Shown here piece after piece: positions 53,216 through 61,895 of a DNA stretch of 64,000 nucleotides; within the stretch, counting starts at the first letter, position 1, and each line of letters opens with the position of its first letter. Below the pieces are notes generated by a model, which did not search any database, had not been told where the DNA came from, and worked only from the letters and a program-made list of their open reading frames with translations. The position numbers and the translations under genes are program-made. Source of the stretch: Rhizobium ruizarguesonis (GTDB lineage: Bacteria > Pseudomonadota > Alphaproteobacteria > Rhizobiales > Rhizobiaceae); assembly GCF_012349115.1 (NCBI RefSeq), contig NZ_PQIG01000122.1, positions 62,001 through 126,000 on the forward strand, in the 5' to 3' direction.

Positions 53216-53762
53216 GATAATCTCCTCCCTTGACGGCCATGCCGCTCAGTCCCTGACAAGCCAGCGCCACAATATCATCCAACGCATTATCGATCGCCAC
53301 CGTCACCACACCAGCTTCACCGGTCGGCGGCTCCAGCGTCTGCAGCTGGCTGTCGAGCAGCGACGCCGGCATGAAATGGCCCTGGCGAGCCTGCATCCGC
53401 GACAGCAGCAGGTCGCGGGATCCTTCGAGGAAAACAAAGGCCAGGCGCCCGCCCGCTGCCTGTCTTAGCCTGTCGCGATAGCTTCTCTTCAGCGCCGAAC
53501 AGGAAACCACCAATCCTTGCGACGTTTCTTGCGCGGTCCTTATTTCTTCGCCGATCCGGTCGAGCCAAGGCAGGCGGTCGTCGTCAGCAAGCGGTATGCC
53601 CTGCGCCATCTTCTCGACATTTTGAGCGGGGTGGAGTTGGTCGCCCTCCAGAAACAGCATGCCGTTTCGAGCGGCGAGATGCTCTCCAACCGAGGATTTG
53701 CCGCAGCCGCTGACGCCCATGACGACAATGGCCAGAGGCGATGCCTTTTGCTCGAAGCCCAT
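53205..53762 (-). CDS. gntK: Gluconokinase (GntK family)
   Basis: This is a 185-residue P-loop kinase: IVVMGVSGCGKSSVGEHLA is the GntK Walker A, FLEGDQLHPAQNVEKMAQGIPLADDDRLPWL the gluconate-site block, and VVSCSALKRSYRDRLR and GHFMPASLLDSQLQTLEPP complete the family pattern. It makes 6-phosphogluconate, the entry point to the Entner-Doudoroff and pentose phosphate routes. I start at ATG 53762; the frame stays open left into the SDR gene without meaning. It follows the SDR gene by 13 bases. Confidence 0.93.
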   Translation of the reverse strand: MGFEQKASPLAIVVMGVSGCGKSSVGEHLAARNGMLFLEGDQLHPAQNVEKMAQGIPLADDDRLPWLDRIGEEIRTAQETSQGLVVSCSALKRSYRDRLRQAAGGRLAFVFLEGSRDLLLSRMQARQGHFMPASLLDSQLQTLEPPTGEAGVVTVAIDNALDDIVALACQGLSGMAVKGGDYHAG

Positions 53763-53775
53763 GGTCTCGTCTCTA

Positions 53776-54540
53776 TCAGAGGCAGGTCGTGATGCCGCCG
53801 TCGACATAAAGCGTGTGCCCGTTGATAAACGACGAGCCGCGGCCCGACAGGAAAACGGCGGCACCCACCAGCTCCTCGACATTGCCCCAGCGTCCGGCCG
53901 GCGTCCTCTTCTCGAGCCAGGACGAGAACTCGGGGTTGTCGACGAGCGCCTGGTTGAGCGGCGTCTTGAAATAGCCCGGCGCAATAGCGTTGATCTGCAG
54001 ACCGTACTTGGCCCAGTCGGCGCACATGCCGCGGGTCAGATTGCGCACCGCGCCCTTGGTCGCCGTGTAGGGAGCAATGCCGGGGCGCGCCAGTTCGCTT
54101 TGAACGGAGGCGATGTTGATGATCTTGCCCTGTCCGCGGGCGATCATGGGTTTGGCCGCTGCCTGGCCGACGTAGAACACGCTCGAAATATTGGTGGTCA
54201 GCAGCAGCTCCCATTTGTCCGCCGGAAAATCTTCCAGCGGCGTGCGAAACTGCATGCCGGCATTGTTGATCAGGATGCCGAGCGGCCCGATATCGGTTTC
54301 GATCGCGTCTATGCCTTCTTTGGCAGCGTCCTTGCTGGTCACGTCGAAGATCGCCGCATGGGCAGAGAGGCCTTGATCCTTGAGGCTCTCGACCGCACGT
54401 TTGACGCTTTCGGGCGTGCGGCCATTGATGATCACCTCGGCGCCATGCTGCGCCAGGCCTTCGGCCAGGGCATAGCCGATCCCCTGGCTCGAACCGGTGA
54501 TCAGGGCGCGCCGTCCGGTAAGATCAAACAAATTCTTCAT
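53776..54540 (-). CDS. Short-chain dehydrogenase, gluconate 5-dehydrogenase-like (IdnO)
   Basis: This is a 254-residue SDR with cofactor motif TGSSQGIGYALA (near residues 13-24), NNAGMQ and the catalytic Tyr and Lys in YTATKGAV. LFDLTGRRALITGSSQGIG is typical for gluconate 5-dehydrogenase, which reduces 5-ketogluconate to gluconate. Immediately downstream lies gluconokinase, and the L-idonate 5-dehydrogenase-like gene is divergent nearby, reproducing the Idn pathway. ATG 54540 follows GGAGGAG. The promoter overlaps the operator at 54627. Confidence 0.9.
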   Translation of the reverse strand: MKNLFDLTGRRALITGSSQGIGYALAEGLAQHGAEVIINGRTPESVKRAVESLKDQGLSAHAAIFDVTSKDAAKEGIDAIETDIGPLGILINNAGMQFRTPLEDFPADKWELLLTTNISSVFYVGQAAAKPMIARGQGKIINIASVQSELARPGIAPYTATKGAVRNLTRGMCADWAKYGLQINAIAPGYFKTPLNQALVDNPEFSSWLEKRTPAGRWGNVEELVGAAVFLSGRGSSFINGHTLYVDGGITTCL

Positions 54541-54604
54541 GCAAATCACTCCTCCAGTCTCGCCGCCGGCGACGGCTTCAACTGCCGCCGGCGGTGAAAC
54601 TCAC

Positions 54605-54656
54605 TTGACATCCCTCTTCCGAATTATATGTTATCGATAACATAATCAACTGTCAA
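54605..54656. promoter_or_regulatory. Divergent promoters around a LacI-type operator
   Basis: TATGTTATCGATAACATA (54627-54644) is a perfect 18-bp palindrome. A plus-strand TTGACA (54605-54610) is 16 bases from TATGTT, and a minus-strand TTGACA (54656-54651) is 17 bases from TAACAT, both -10 candidates inside the palindrome. One repressor dimer could therefore close both promoters. Confidence 0.82.
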
Positions 54657-54675
54657 AATGCGGGATGGAAACGGA

Positions 54676-55617
54676 ATGCCTGAGGTAGAAATCTTGATGG
54701 CCGGAGCCTATCCGGAATGGGACATGGTGGATCTGGAGGCGAACTACCGCATTCATCGCCTCTGGGAAGCGACAGACCGGCAGGAGCTGATCTCCAGGGT
54801 CGGCAAGGATATCCGCGCCATAGCGACCCGCGGCGAACTGGGAGCGTCCGCAGAACTGATGGCGCAATTGCCGAAACTGGAAATCGTCTCCTGTTACGGC
54901 GTCGGCACCGACGCAATCGACTTGTCCTATGCCCGCGCCAACGGCATTCGCGTCACGAATACCCCCGATGTGCTGACCGAAGATGTCGCCGATATCGCCA
55001 TCGGACTGCTGCTTGCCACGGCAAGGCAGGTCCCTCAGGCCGATGTCCTCGTTCGCTCCGGCCAGTGGGGCAGTGTCGCCATGCCGCTGGTGACGCGCGT
55101 CTCGGGCAAGAAGGTGGGGATCGCCGGCATGGGCCGGATCGGCAAGGCAATCGCCAGAAGGGCTGCTGCATTCGGCTGCGACATCTCCTATTTCGCTCGC
55201 CATGACCACACGGATGTTGCCTATACCTACGAGCCCGACCTGATCGCGCTTGCCGATTGGGCCGACTTTCTGATCGTCATCGTCCCCGGCGGGGAGGCGA
55301 CCATGAAGATCATCAATGCTGAGGTGCTTAAAGCGCTCGGCCCTAACGGCATCCTGGTCAACGTCTCCCGCGGGACGACCGTCGACGAAGAAGCGCTGAT
55401 CGCAGCCCTTCGAGACCGCACCATCCAGGCGGCCGGCCTTGATGTCTTCCTGAACGAACCCAAGATCAATGCCCGTTTCCTGACGTTGCAAAACGTCGTG
55501 TTGCAGCCCCATCACGGCTCTGGCACTGTCGAGACCCGCAAGGCCATGGGCCAATTGGTCAGAGACAATCTCGCTGCGCATTTTGCAGGTAGCCCGCTTC
55601 CAACTCCCGTCGTGTGA
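54676..55617 (+). CDS. D-isomer 2-hydroxyacid dehydrogenase (2-ketogluconate/glyoxylate reductase-like)
   Basis: This is a 313-residue dehydrogenase with cofactor motif GMGRIGKAIARRA, then the catalytic Arg in NVSRGTTVDEEAL, Glu in DVFLNEPKI and His in LQPHHGSGT. Close relatives reduce 2-ketogluconate, hydroxypyruvate or glyoxylate. Next to gluconokinase and the SDR it most likely returns 2-ketogluconate to gluconate. I prefer ATG 54676 with GGAAACGGA before it; ATG 54658 lacks a ribosome site. Confidence 0.89.
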   Translation: MPEVEILMAGAYPEWDMVDLEANYRIHRLWEATDRQELISRVGKDIRAIATRGELGASAELMAQLPKLEIVSCYGVGTDAIDLSYARANGIRVTNTPDVLTEDVADIAIGLLLATARQVPQADVLVRSGQWGSVAMPLVTRVSGKKVGIAGMGRIGKAIARRAAAFGCDISYFARHDHTDVAYTYEPDLIALADWADFLIVIVPGGEATMKIINAEVLKALGPNGILVNVSRGTTVDEEALIAALRDRTIQAAGLDVFLNEPKINARFLTLQNVVLQPHHGSGTVETRKAMGQLVRDNLAAHFAGSPLPTPVV

Positions 55618-55627
55618 GGGTCCCGAT

Positions 55628-56659
55628 ATGAAAGCCATCGTCATTCATGCCGCCAAGGATCTGAGGATCGAAGAGCGCGAGCCGGAGGTTGCTGGCGCCG
55701 GGCAGGTGGAGATTGCCATCGAAGCCGGCGGCATCTGCGGTTCCGACCTGCACTATTACAACCACGGTGGGTTTGGCACCGTTCGCCTGCGCGAACCGAT
55801 GATCCTCGGCCATGAGATCGCCGGAACGGTCAAGGCGCTGGGCTCCGGCGTCACCGACCTTGCCGTCGGAGACCGTGTTGCGGTTTCCCCGAGCCGGCCG
55901 TGCAACCATTGCCAATATTGCCTGAAAGGACAGCAAAACCACTGCCTCAACATGCGGTTTTACGGCAGCGCCATGCCGATGCCGCATATTCAGGGTGGCT
56001 TTCGCCAGCGGCTGGTGGCGGAGCGCTGGCAATGCCACAAGGTCGCAGACGGCATTTCCATTCACGAGGCTGCCTTTGCCGAACCCTTTGCCGTGACGCT
56101 GCATGCGGCAAACCGCGCCGGCTCGCTGCTCGGCAAACGGGTGCTGGTCACCGGTTGCGGCCCCATTGGGATGTTGGCGATCGTCGCGGCGCGCGTTCTC
56201 GGCGCCCGCGAAATCGTCGCGACCGACGTGACCGACAGCGTTCTGGCGATTGCCCGCACCAGCGGCGCCGATCGAACGATCAACGTTGCCACCCATGCTG
56301 CCGACCTCGCGGCTTACAGCGCTGACAAGGGATACTTCGATGTCATGTTCGAAGCGTCGGGCAATGAGAAAGCCGTGCGCGCCGGCCTGGAGACGCTTAA
56401 GCCCCGCGCCATTCTCGTGCAGCTGGGCCTTGGCGGCGATGTCTCTATCCCGCAGAACATGATCGTTTCGAAGGAAATCGAGATGCGCGGGACATTCCGT
56501 TTCCACGAGGAATTTGCGCTCGCCGTCGAACTGATCAACGCGCGTCGCGTCGATCTGAAGCCGCTGCTGACAGGTGTTTTCGGGATCGAAGAGGCCGTTG
56601 CCGCCTTCGAGCTGGCGGGCGACCGCAGCAAGTCCATGAAAGTGCAGATCGCCTTCTGA
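55628..56659 (+). CDS. L-idonate 5-dehydrogenase-like zinc alcohol dehydrogenase (IdnD)
   Basis: This is a 343-residue medium-chain dehydrogenase. Catalytic-zinc ligands are in GGICGSDLHYYNHGG and GHEIAG; the structural-zinc cysteines lie in PCNHCQYCLKGQQNHC; the cofactor motif is GCGPIGMLAIVAA. The GGFGTVRLREPMILGHE block is characteristic of L-idonate 5-dehydrogenase, which forms 5-ketogluconate. It lies 10 bases after the 2-hydroxyacid dehydrogenase gene in the same transcript. Confidence 0.9.
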   Translation: MKAIVIHAAKDLRIEEREPEVAGAGQVEIAIEAGGICGSDLHYYNHGGFGTVRLREPMILGHEIAGTVKALGSGVTDLAVGDRVAVSPSRPCNHCQYCLKGQQNHCLNMRFYGSAMPMPHIQGGFRQRLVAERWQCHKVADGISIHEAAFAEPFAVTLHAANRAGSLLGKRVLVTGCGPIGMLAIVAARVLGAREIVATDVTDSVLAIARTSGADRTINVATHAADLAAYSADKGYFDVMFEASGNEKAVRAGLETLKPRAILVQLGLGGDVSIPQNMIVSKEIEMRGTFRFHEEFALAVELINARRVDLKPLLTGVFGIEEAVAAFELAGDRSKSMKVQIAF

Positions 56660-56734
56660 CCGACTGTATGATCCCTGCAGCCATTCAAAGTGTTGCATCG
56701 CCGCGCATCTGAAAAGACGTGCGGCGCTTTGGTC

Positions 56735-57811
56735 TCAAGCGGTCGGCGCGCCGTTCCGGTCCGTGCTTTCGCGCAAGACAACCTTATAGCCTGTCAATGT
56801 GATCTCATCGCCGGTCGCCTCGCCGGTATGGAGGGTATCCAGCAGGCGGGCGGCGGCCTGGCGACCGATGCCATAACAATCCACATTGATGGTGGTAATG
56901 CGCGGATGACAGATGGACGAGATCTCATAATCGCCGAAACCGGCAACGGCGATGTCCCGCGGAACCTTCATTCCCCTGCGCGTGCATTCCATGATGGCGC
57001 CGAAGGCGGAAAGGTCGGAGACGCAGAGAACCACTTCCGTGTCCGGCCAGCGCTCCAGCAGGCTGACGATCGCCTGGCCTCCCTGTTCCATGGTGATAGG
57101 CGGGACGCCGAAGGAAATCATCCGTCCCGGTCCGAGGCCCAATTCTTCGACAGTTTTCTGGAAACCGCTTCGCCGCTGGCTGCCGCGCGTATCGCGCGCC
57201 GTCGTTCCGCCGATATAACCGAACTTCCGATATCCTTGACCGGCAAGTGTCCGCACCAGCAGGGACATCGCCTCACTGTTGGAAAAGCCGACGACCTGAT
57301 TGATCGGATCTTCCGGAAGTTCCCAGGTCTCGACAACGGGAATGCCGGCTTTTACGAGCATCCGCCGCGCGCGCGCCGTGTGCGAACCACCGGTCAGGAT
57401 GATGCCTTCGGGGCGGCGGCGCAGCATCGCCTCGATCAGCTCTTCCTCTTTCTCCGCCGAATAGTCGGTATAGCCGAGAAGGAGTTGAAGGCCGGTATTC
57501 TGCAGCGCATCGGTCATGCCGCGTGCGGTGTCGGAAAAATTCGAATTGTTGATCGAGGGCACCAGGGCGGCGATGAAGCCGCTCCGCCTTGACGAAAGAC
57601 TGCCGGCCGACAGATCGAGCACATAACCGAGCGCGTCGACGGCTTCCATGATGCGCTTCCGGGTTTCCTCGGAAACGCTCGCATCCTGGCGAAAGGCACG
57701 TGAAACGGTCATGGCAGATACGCCGACATATTTGGCGACCTCCGCCATCGTCAGCTTTTGCGCGTCTCCCGGCTTGAGACGCTTGTCTTTCGGCTCATCC
57801 TCGTTTTTCAC
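56735..57811 (-). CDS. LacI-family regulator of the sugar-acid genes (GntR/IdnR-like)
   Basis: This is a 358-residue repressor. After a charged 20-residue leader the HTH is TMAEVAKYVGVSAMTVSRAFRQDASV, with the LacI hinge helix region following; the effector domain has RRPEGIILTGGSHTARARRML and ends VVLRESTD. It starts at GTG 57811 with GGAG upstream. Operator-like sites flank it (57863-57878) and occur at three other promoters of this region, so it is the probable master of the regulon and of itself. The effector may be gluconate, 6-phosphogluconate or a ketogluconate. Confidence 0.91.
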   Translation of the reverse strand: MKNEDEPKDKRLKPGDAQKLTMAEVAKYVGVSAMTVSRAFRQDASVSEETRKRIMEAVDALGYVLDLSAGSLSSRRSGFIAALVPSINNSNFSDTARGMTDALQNTGLQLLLGYTDYSAEKEEELIEAMLRRRPEGIILTGGSHTARARRMLVKAGIPVVETWELPEDPINQVVGFSNSEAMSLLVRTLAGQGYRKFGYIGGTTARDTRGSQRRSGFQKTVEELGLGPGRMISFGVPPITMEQGGQAIVSLLERWPDTEVVLCVSDLSAFGAIMECTRRGMKVPRDIAVAGFGDYEISSICHPRITTINVDCYGIGRQAAARLLDTLHTGEATGDEITLTGYKVVLRESTDRNGAPTA

Positions 57812-57862
57812 TGGTCTCCGCTTTCAAACAAGCTTCCGAGTTGGGTAGTCTAAGACACGATA

Positions 57863-57878
57863 AAGTTATCGCTATCAT
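57863..57878. promoter_or_regulatory. Operator copy upstream of the LacI-type regulator gene
   Basis: AAGTTATCGCTATCAT matches the palindrome ATGTTATCGATAACAT at 13 of 16 positions. Its place 52 bases before the regulator start suggests autoregulation by a weaker site. Confidence 0.6.
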
Positions 57879-57998
57879 CGTACAATCGATATTATTGCAG
57901 GAATGCACCATTCCAAAGCCCAAGAACCAGGATTCCTGGGGCATTTTCGCAAAGGCCGGCAGATCGGTATCTGTACGAAGCCCTCAAAACGCGACAAG

Positions 57999-58014
57999 AT
58001 GATATCGATAACAA
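57999..58014. promoter_or_regulatory. Operator copy upstream of the gluconolactonase gene
   Basis: ATGATATCGATAACAA matches ATGTTATCGATAACAT at 14 of 16 positions and lies 24 bases before the coding start, so it should cover the promoter or early leader of the lactonase gene. Confidence 0.7.
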
Positions 58015-58037
58015 TTTGAAGGAAACGGAGGAGCATC

Positions 58038-58964
58038 ATGTTCGGGCAAATTGACGGTACGGGGTTCGAGGTTCTCGACCCGCGTTTTGAAAGCTGCTTC
58101 GTCGGTCACGCCCGCGTCGAGCGACTTTGGACGGGTGGCCGCTGGCTGGAGGGGCCTGCCTGGTTTGCCGCCGGGCGCTATCTGGTTTTTTCGGATATCC
58201 CCAACAACCGCATGATGCGCTACGACGATACCAGCGGGCATACAACGGTATTCCGCTCGCCCAGCAACAATTCGAATGGCAACACGGTCGACGATCAGGG
58301 CCGGTTGATCACATGCGAACATCTGACGCGCCGTGTCACGCGCACGGACTTCAACGGCAGGATCACCGTTCTGGCCGATCAGATTGCAGGCAAACGGCTC
58401 AATTCTCCAAACGACGTCACCGTCAAGTCCGATGGGACCATCTGGTTCACCGACCCGAGCTACGGCATCCTCCACGACTACGAGGGCGACTATGGCGAGG
58501 CGGAAATCGGCGGATGCCACGTCTACCGGCATGATCCGGCAACAGGCTCGACCGATCAGGTGACCTCCGATTTAGTCAAGCCGAATGGACTTGCTTTCTC
58601 CCCGGATGAGACGCTGCTCTACGTCGCCGACACCGGGGCAACGCATCTGCCCGGCGGTCCGCGTCACATCAGAAAGCTCGCAGTCTCGACTGACGGGAGC
58701 CTGACCGATCTCGGCGTTTTCGCAGAATGTACCTCAGGCCTTTTCGATGGTTTTCGCGTCGACCGGAAAGGCCGGATATGGACGAGCGCCGGCGACGGTG
58801 TGCACGCCTATGATCCGGATGGCACTTTGATCGGCAAGATCCATATTCCCGAGGGCGTCTCCAACGTCGCTTTCGGCGGCGAGAAATTGAATCGCCTCTT
58901 CATCACCGCGAGCACGTCTCTCTACGCTGTTTATCTCACCGCCAACGGGTCGAGACTGGGATAA
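58038..58964 (+). CDS. SMP-30/gluconolactonase family protein
   Basis: This is a 308-residue six-bladed propeller of the SGL family: WTGGRWLEGPAWFAAGRYLVFSDIPNNRMMRYD opens it, the metal-site residues appear in NSPNDVTVKSDGTIWFTDPSYG, and VKPNGLAFSPDETLLYVADTG follows. Such enzymes hydrolyse aldonolactones to sugar acids, here feeding gluconate-type intermediates to the neighbouring kinase and dehydrogenases. ATG 58038 follows GGAGGAG. It is divergent from the LacI regulator and carries its own operator copy. Confidence 0.91.
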   Translation: MFGQIDGTGFEVLDPRFESCFVGHARVERLWTGGRWLEGPAWFAAGRYLVFSDIPNNRMMRYDDTSGHTTVFRSPSNNSNGNTVDDQGRLITCEHLTRRVTRTDFNGRITVLADQIAGKRLNSPNDVTVKSDGTIWFTDPSYGILHDYEGDYGEAEIGGCHVYRHDPATGSTDQVTSDLVKPNGLAFSPDETLLYVADTGATHLPGGPRHIRKLAVSTDGSLTDLGVFAECTSGLFDGFRVDRKGRIWTSAGDGVHAYDPDGTLIGKIHIPEGVSNVAFGGEKLNRLFITASTSLYAVYLTANGSRLG

Positions 58965-58977
58965 TCACTCAACAGAC

Positions 58978-59006
58978 GCCGCCCTTTTGGGACGGCCTCT
59001 TGTTTG
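58978..59006 (+). terminator. Probable terminator of the gluconolactonase gene
   Basis: GCCGCCC, a TTTT loop and GGGACGGC form a stem with one bulged A, followed by a T-rich CTCTTGTTT. It lies 14 bases behind the stop codon. Confidence 0.65.
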
Positions 59007-59028
59007 GTGCGGTTTTGTGCCTCTTGCC

Positions 59029-61149
59029 TCATCGTTGACTGAGGCCGTCCGCCAGCCGGACGAGGCCGAGGAAATCCGACCTGTAACCGAAGGTGTCCGT
59101 GCCTCGCGATGCCGCGGCGAGATCGGCGATCGCCTGATAGGAGTAGGTGTCGACGGCCGCGACGTGGCTCAGTTTCTGGCCGAAGGCGGCGACGGCCACC
59201 GAGAAACGGACATCCTGCGGCGCGACGTCGAGGGTGGCGACCGCGTTGTTGTCGTCGACAGGCGTGGTGATGAGCGCGCTCTTGTCCTCTCCCGGCTTTT
59301 TGTAGCGCATCTTGACGAAGGCAAGTTCGCCGTGATGGGCGCTGTCAGCGGCCGCGGCCGGCGCCTTATCGGCAGCGCCATAGCGCAGGTCGTCATTCAT
59401 CACTGCCGGGCTTCCCTTGGGCGTAATCTCGTAAATCGCCGTGACGCTGTGGCCGGAGCCGATATCGCCGGCGTCGACACGGTCATTGTTGAAATCCTCG
59501 CGCTTCAACGCCCGCGTCTCGTAGCCGATCAGCCGGTATTCGGCGATCCGTTCCGGGTTGAACTCGACCTGGAACTTGACGTCGCTGGCGATCGGAAACA
59601 GCGTCGATCCGGCCTCTTCGACCAGCGTCTTTTGCGCTTCCGCCAAGGTGTCGATATAGGCAGCACTGCCATTGCCGTTCTGGGCCAGCGTCTGCATCAG
59701 CGAATCGTTGAGATTGCCCCGCCCGAAGCCGAGAACGGTGAGGAAGATGCCATCCTTGCGTCTTTCCTCGATGATGCGCTTCAAGTCCTCGTCGCTCGAC
59801 GGGCCGACATTGAAGTCGCCGTCCGTCGCTAGCATCACCCGGTTGACGCCGTCCTTGACGAAGCCCTGCTTGGCAAGATCGTAGGCCGCCTCGATGCCTT
59901 CGGCGCCGCCGGTCGAACCGCCGGGCTCCAGCCTGTCGATCGCCGAAAGGATCTTCGATTTCTCCGCCACCCGTGTCGGCGTCAACACCGTGCCGGCATT
60001 GCCGGCATAGGTGACGATCGAGACGGTATCGTCGGGTTTCAGCCTGTTGACCAGAAGCCGGAAGGCGCTCTTCAGCAGCGGCAGCTTGTCCGGCTCGTCC
60101 ATCGAGCCCGACACGTCGATCAGGAAGACAAGATTGGCATGCGGCGTGGTCGCCGGCGCAATGTCATAGCCCTTGATCGCCACATGCATCAATTCCGTGT
60201 CGTGGTTCCACGGGGTCGGCATGACAGTCACCGTCGCCTTGAAAGGTTGATCGGCATTATCGGGACCCGGCCAGTCATAGGGGAAATAATTGATCATCTC
60301 CTCGACGCGGACCGATAGTGGATCGGGCATCGCCCCGCCTGTCAACGACCGGCGGACGAAGGCATAGGACGCGCTGTCGACATCAGCGGAGAAGGTCGAA
60401 ACCGGATCCGTCGCGACGCTCTTGATCGGATTAGCCGCTGCATTGGCAAACCGCTCGCGATTGGGATCGAGCTGCATCTGGACACGCCCCTCCGCAGGCG
60501 GAGCAGGCGAGGGGGCGATGGCGGCCATCGGTTCGGCCAATTGCTGTTGGGGGGCGACGCCGGGAGCGGCCGGTACAGAGCGTTTGGCCGCCCCTAGTGC
60601 CGCGGCAGAACCCTCCGGCTTGTTCGTGAGGGCGGCGTTGGCATCGAATTCGGATGTCTGCGACGCATCGGATTTCGCGAGGTCCGGTGCCTCCTTGTCC
60701 TGCAGCGCTTGCGCGACACCAACAGATTGCTCAGCCAGGCTGTCGTTCCCGGTCGGTATTTGCGGCGCGACCGCAACCGGCTGACCGGCGGTTGCGGCCG
60801 GTTGTTTCGACGCCTCACTTTTCGAAAGGTTTCCGGCGATCTCAGTCTGGTCGACGATCGGCAATCCGTTGCGGGTCAACTCGATCGCGAGATAACCGGC
60901 GGCCGGAATGACCAGCAGCGTCGCAAGCGCTGAACCGGCGAGGAATTTCTTGTTCATGGCAGGACTCCATATCCAGTTGATGATGGAGCTTTGACGCCAG
61001 CCTTTCGCATTTCCTTGGGCTGCCGGCGCACTATTTTCTGCGGTGTCGAAGGCCTGCATCGCGGCAGCAAGCGCACGCGCACGCGCCTCCGGCGTCGCTG
61101 CCGGCGGTATCAGGCGGGAGAGCTTTTCGAGTTCCTTGTCCACGGTCAT
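59029..61149 (-). CDS. Membrane-anchored von Willebrand factor A protein (YfbK-like) with possible anti-sigma N terminus
   Basis: This is a 706-residue protein. Residues 1-66 are cytoplasmic, a span follows at about 68-90, then a long Ala/Pro/Gln-rich linker to about 225. VWA_N (SYAFVRRSLTGGAMPDPLSVRVEEMINYFPYDWP-type block near 261) precedes the vWA domain with a complete MIDAS (Asp345, Ser347, Ser349 in DVSGSM; later TDGDFN), and DUF3520 forms the C terminus. It overlaps the ECF sigma gene by ATGA. By position and topology the N terminus could hold the sigma factor at the membrane, but no zinc-finger anti-sigma motif is visible. Ligands are unknown. Confidence 0.87.
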   Translation of the reverse strand: MTVDKELEKLSRLIPPAATPEARARALAAAMQAFDTAENSAPAAQGNAKGWRQSSIINWIWSPAMNKKFLAGSALATLLVIPAAGYLAIELTRNGLPIVDQTEIAGNLSKSEASKQPAATAGQPVAVAPQIPTGNDSLAEQSVGVAQALQDKEAPDLAKSDASQTSEFDANAALTNKPEGSAAALGAAKRSVPAAPGVAPQQQLAEPMAAIAPSPAPPAEGRVQMQLDPNRERFANAAANPIKSVATDPVSTFSADVDSASYAFVRRSLTGGAMPDPLSVRVEEMINYFPYDWPGPDNADQPFKATVTVMPTPWNHDTELMHVAIKGYDIAPATTPHANLVFLIDVSGSMDEPDKLPLLKSAFRLLVNRLKPDDTVSIVTYAGNAGTVLTPTRVAEKSKILSAIDRLEPGGSTGGAEGIEAAYDLAKQGFVKDGVNRVMLATDGDFNVGPSSDEDLKRIIEERRKDGIFLTVLGFGRGNLNDSLMQTLAQNGNGSAAYIDTLAEAQKTLVEEAGSTLFPIASDVKFQVEFNPERIAEYRLIGYETRALKREDFNNDRVDAGDIGSGHSVTAIYEITPKGSPAVMNDDLRYGAADKAPAAAADSAHHGELAFVKMRYKKPGEDKSALITTPVDDNNAVATLDVAPQDVRFSVAVAAFGQKLSHVAAVDTYSYQAIADLAAASRGTDTFGYRSDFLGLVRLADGLSQR

Positions 61150-61670
61150 ACCTCTTCCTTGCCGAGCACGGTCTTCAGCCTTTTGCGCGCCTCATGGACC
61201 TGCCAGGACACGGTCGCCTCCGAGCAGCCCATGACATCGGCAGCAGCCGAATGGCTGAGGCCTTCGCCGTAAACGAGCAGCACGGCGTCGCATTGCCTTT
61301 CCGGCAAGGCGCGCACGGCGGCCCATAATTCGCTCGATAGCTCGTCGTCATGTCCGGCCGGCGCATCGGGCTGCGGTTCGGCGGCGTAGGCGCGGAATGT
61401 CTGCTCCTCTCGTGCAAGCTTGCGTCTATGGTCGCGGGCGGCGTTGAGCGTCAGCGTATAGAGCCATGTCCTGAATCGGCTGGCGCCGCGAAAGCTGCGG
61501 ATCGCCGCGCCGAGCTTGACGCAGACCTCCTGGGCGATGTCGTCGGCATCCGTGGAACTGCCAGACCATCGCCACGCCGTCGCATGGACGAAATCATAAT
61601 GGCGCGACACCAGTTGCCCGAAAGCCTCCCGGTCGCCGCCCTGCGCTCGTTCTATGAGCTCCGCGTCCAA
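61146..61670 (-). CDS. ECF-type RNA polymerase sigma factor
   Basis: This is a 174-residue sigma-70 family protein: region 2 (AFGQLVSRHYDFVHATAWRWSGSSTDADDIAQEV) and region 4 (ALPERQCDAVLLVYGEGLSHSAAADVMGCSEATVSWQVHEARKRLK) are complete, with FRGASRFRTWLYTLTLNAARDHRR between. It is translationally coupled to the vWA protein gene by a 4-base overlap. In related genomes such pairs form sigma/membrane-sensor units; target promoters cannot be named from this window. Confidence 0.92.
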   Translation of the reverse strand: MDAELIERAQGGDREAFGQLVSRHYDFVHATAWRWSGSSTDADDIAQEVCVKLGAAIRSFRGASRFRTWLYTLTLNAARDHRRKLAREEQTFRAYAAEPQPDAPAGHDDELSSELWAAVRALPERQCDAVLLVYGEGLSHSAAADVMGCSEATVSWQVHEARKRLKTVLGKEEV

Positions 61671-61895
61671 TTCCGCACCTACCCCATGCTACCAAGCAAG
61701 ATGCTATTTCGAGATTGAGACGTTTCTCGGATGACTTTCCTTGGGCCAGCGATGAAAAAAATTATCGCGAATTTTGAAAGCCGCGACATCCATGGGTCGC
61801 GGCCAGACAGATCGTCCGTGTCACAGAGGCGCATGATGAGGACAGAGTCGGCCAGGGACATGATCTGTCATCTCCCAAATCGCGAAAGGACCTCC

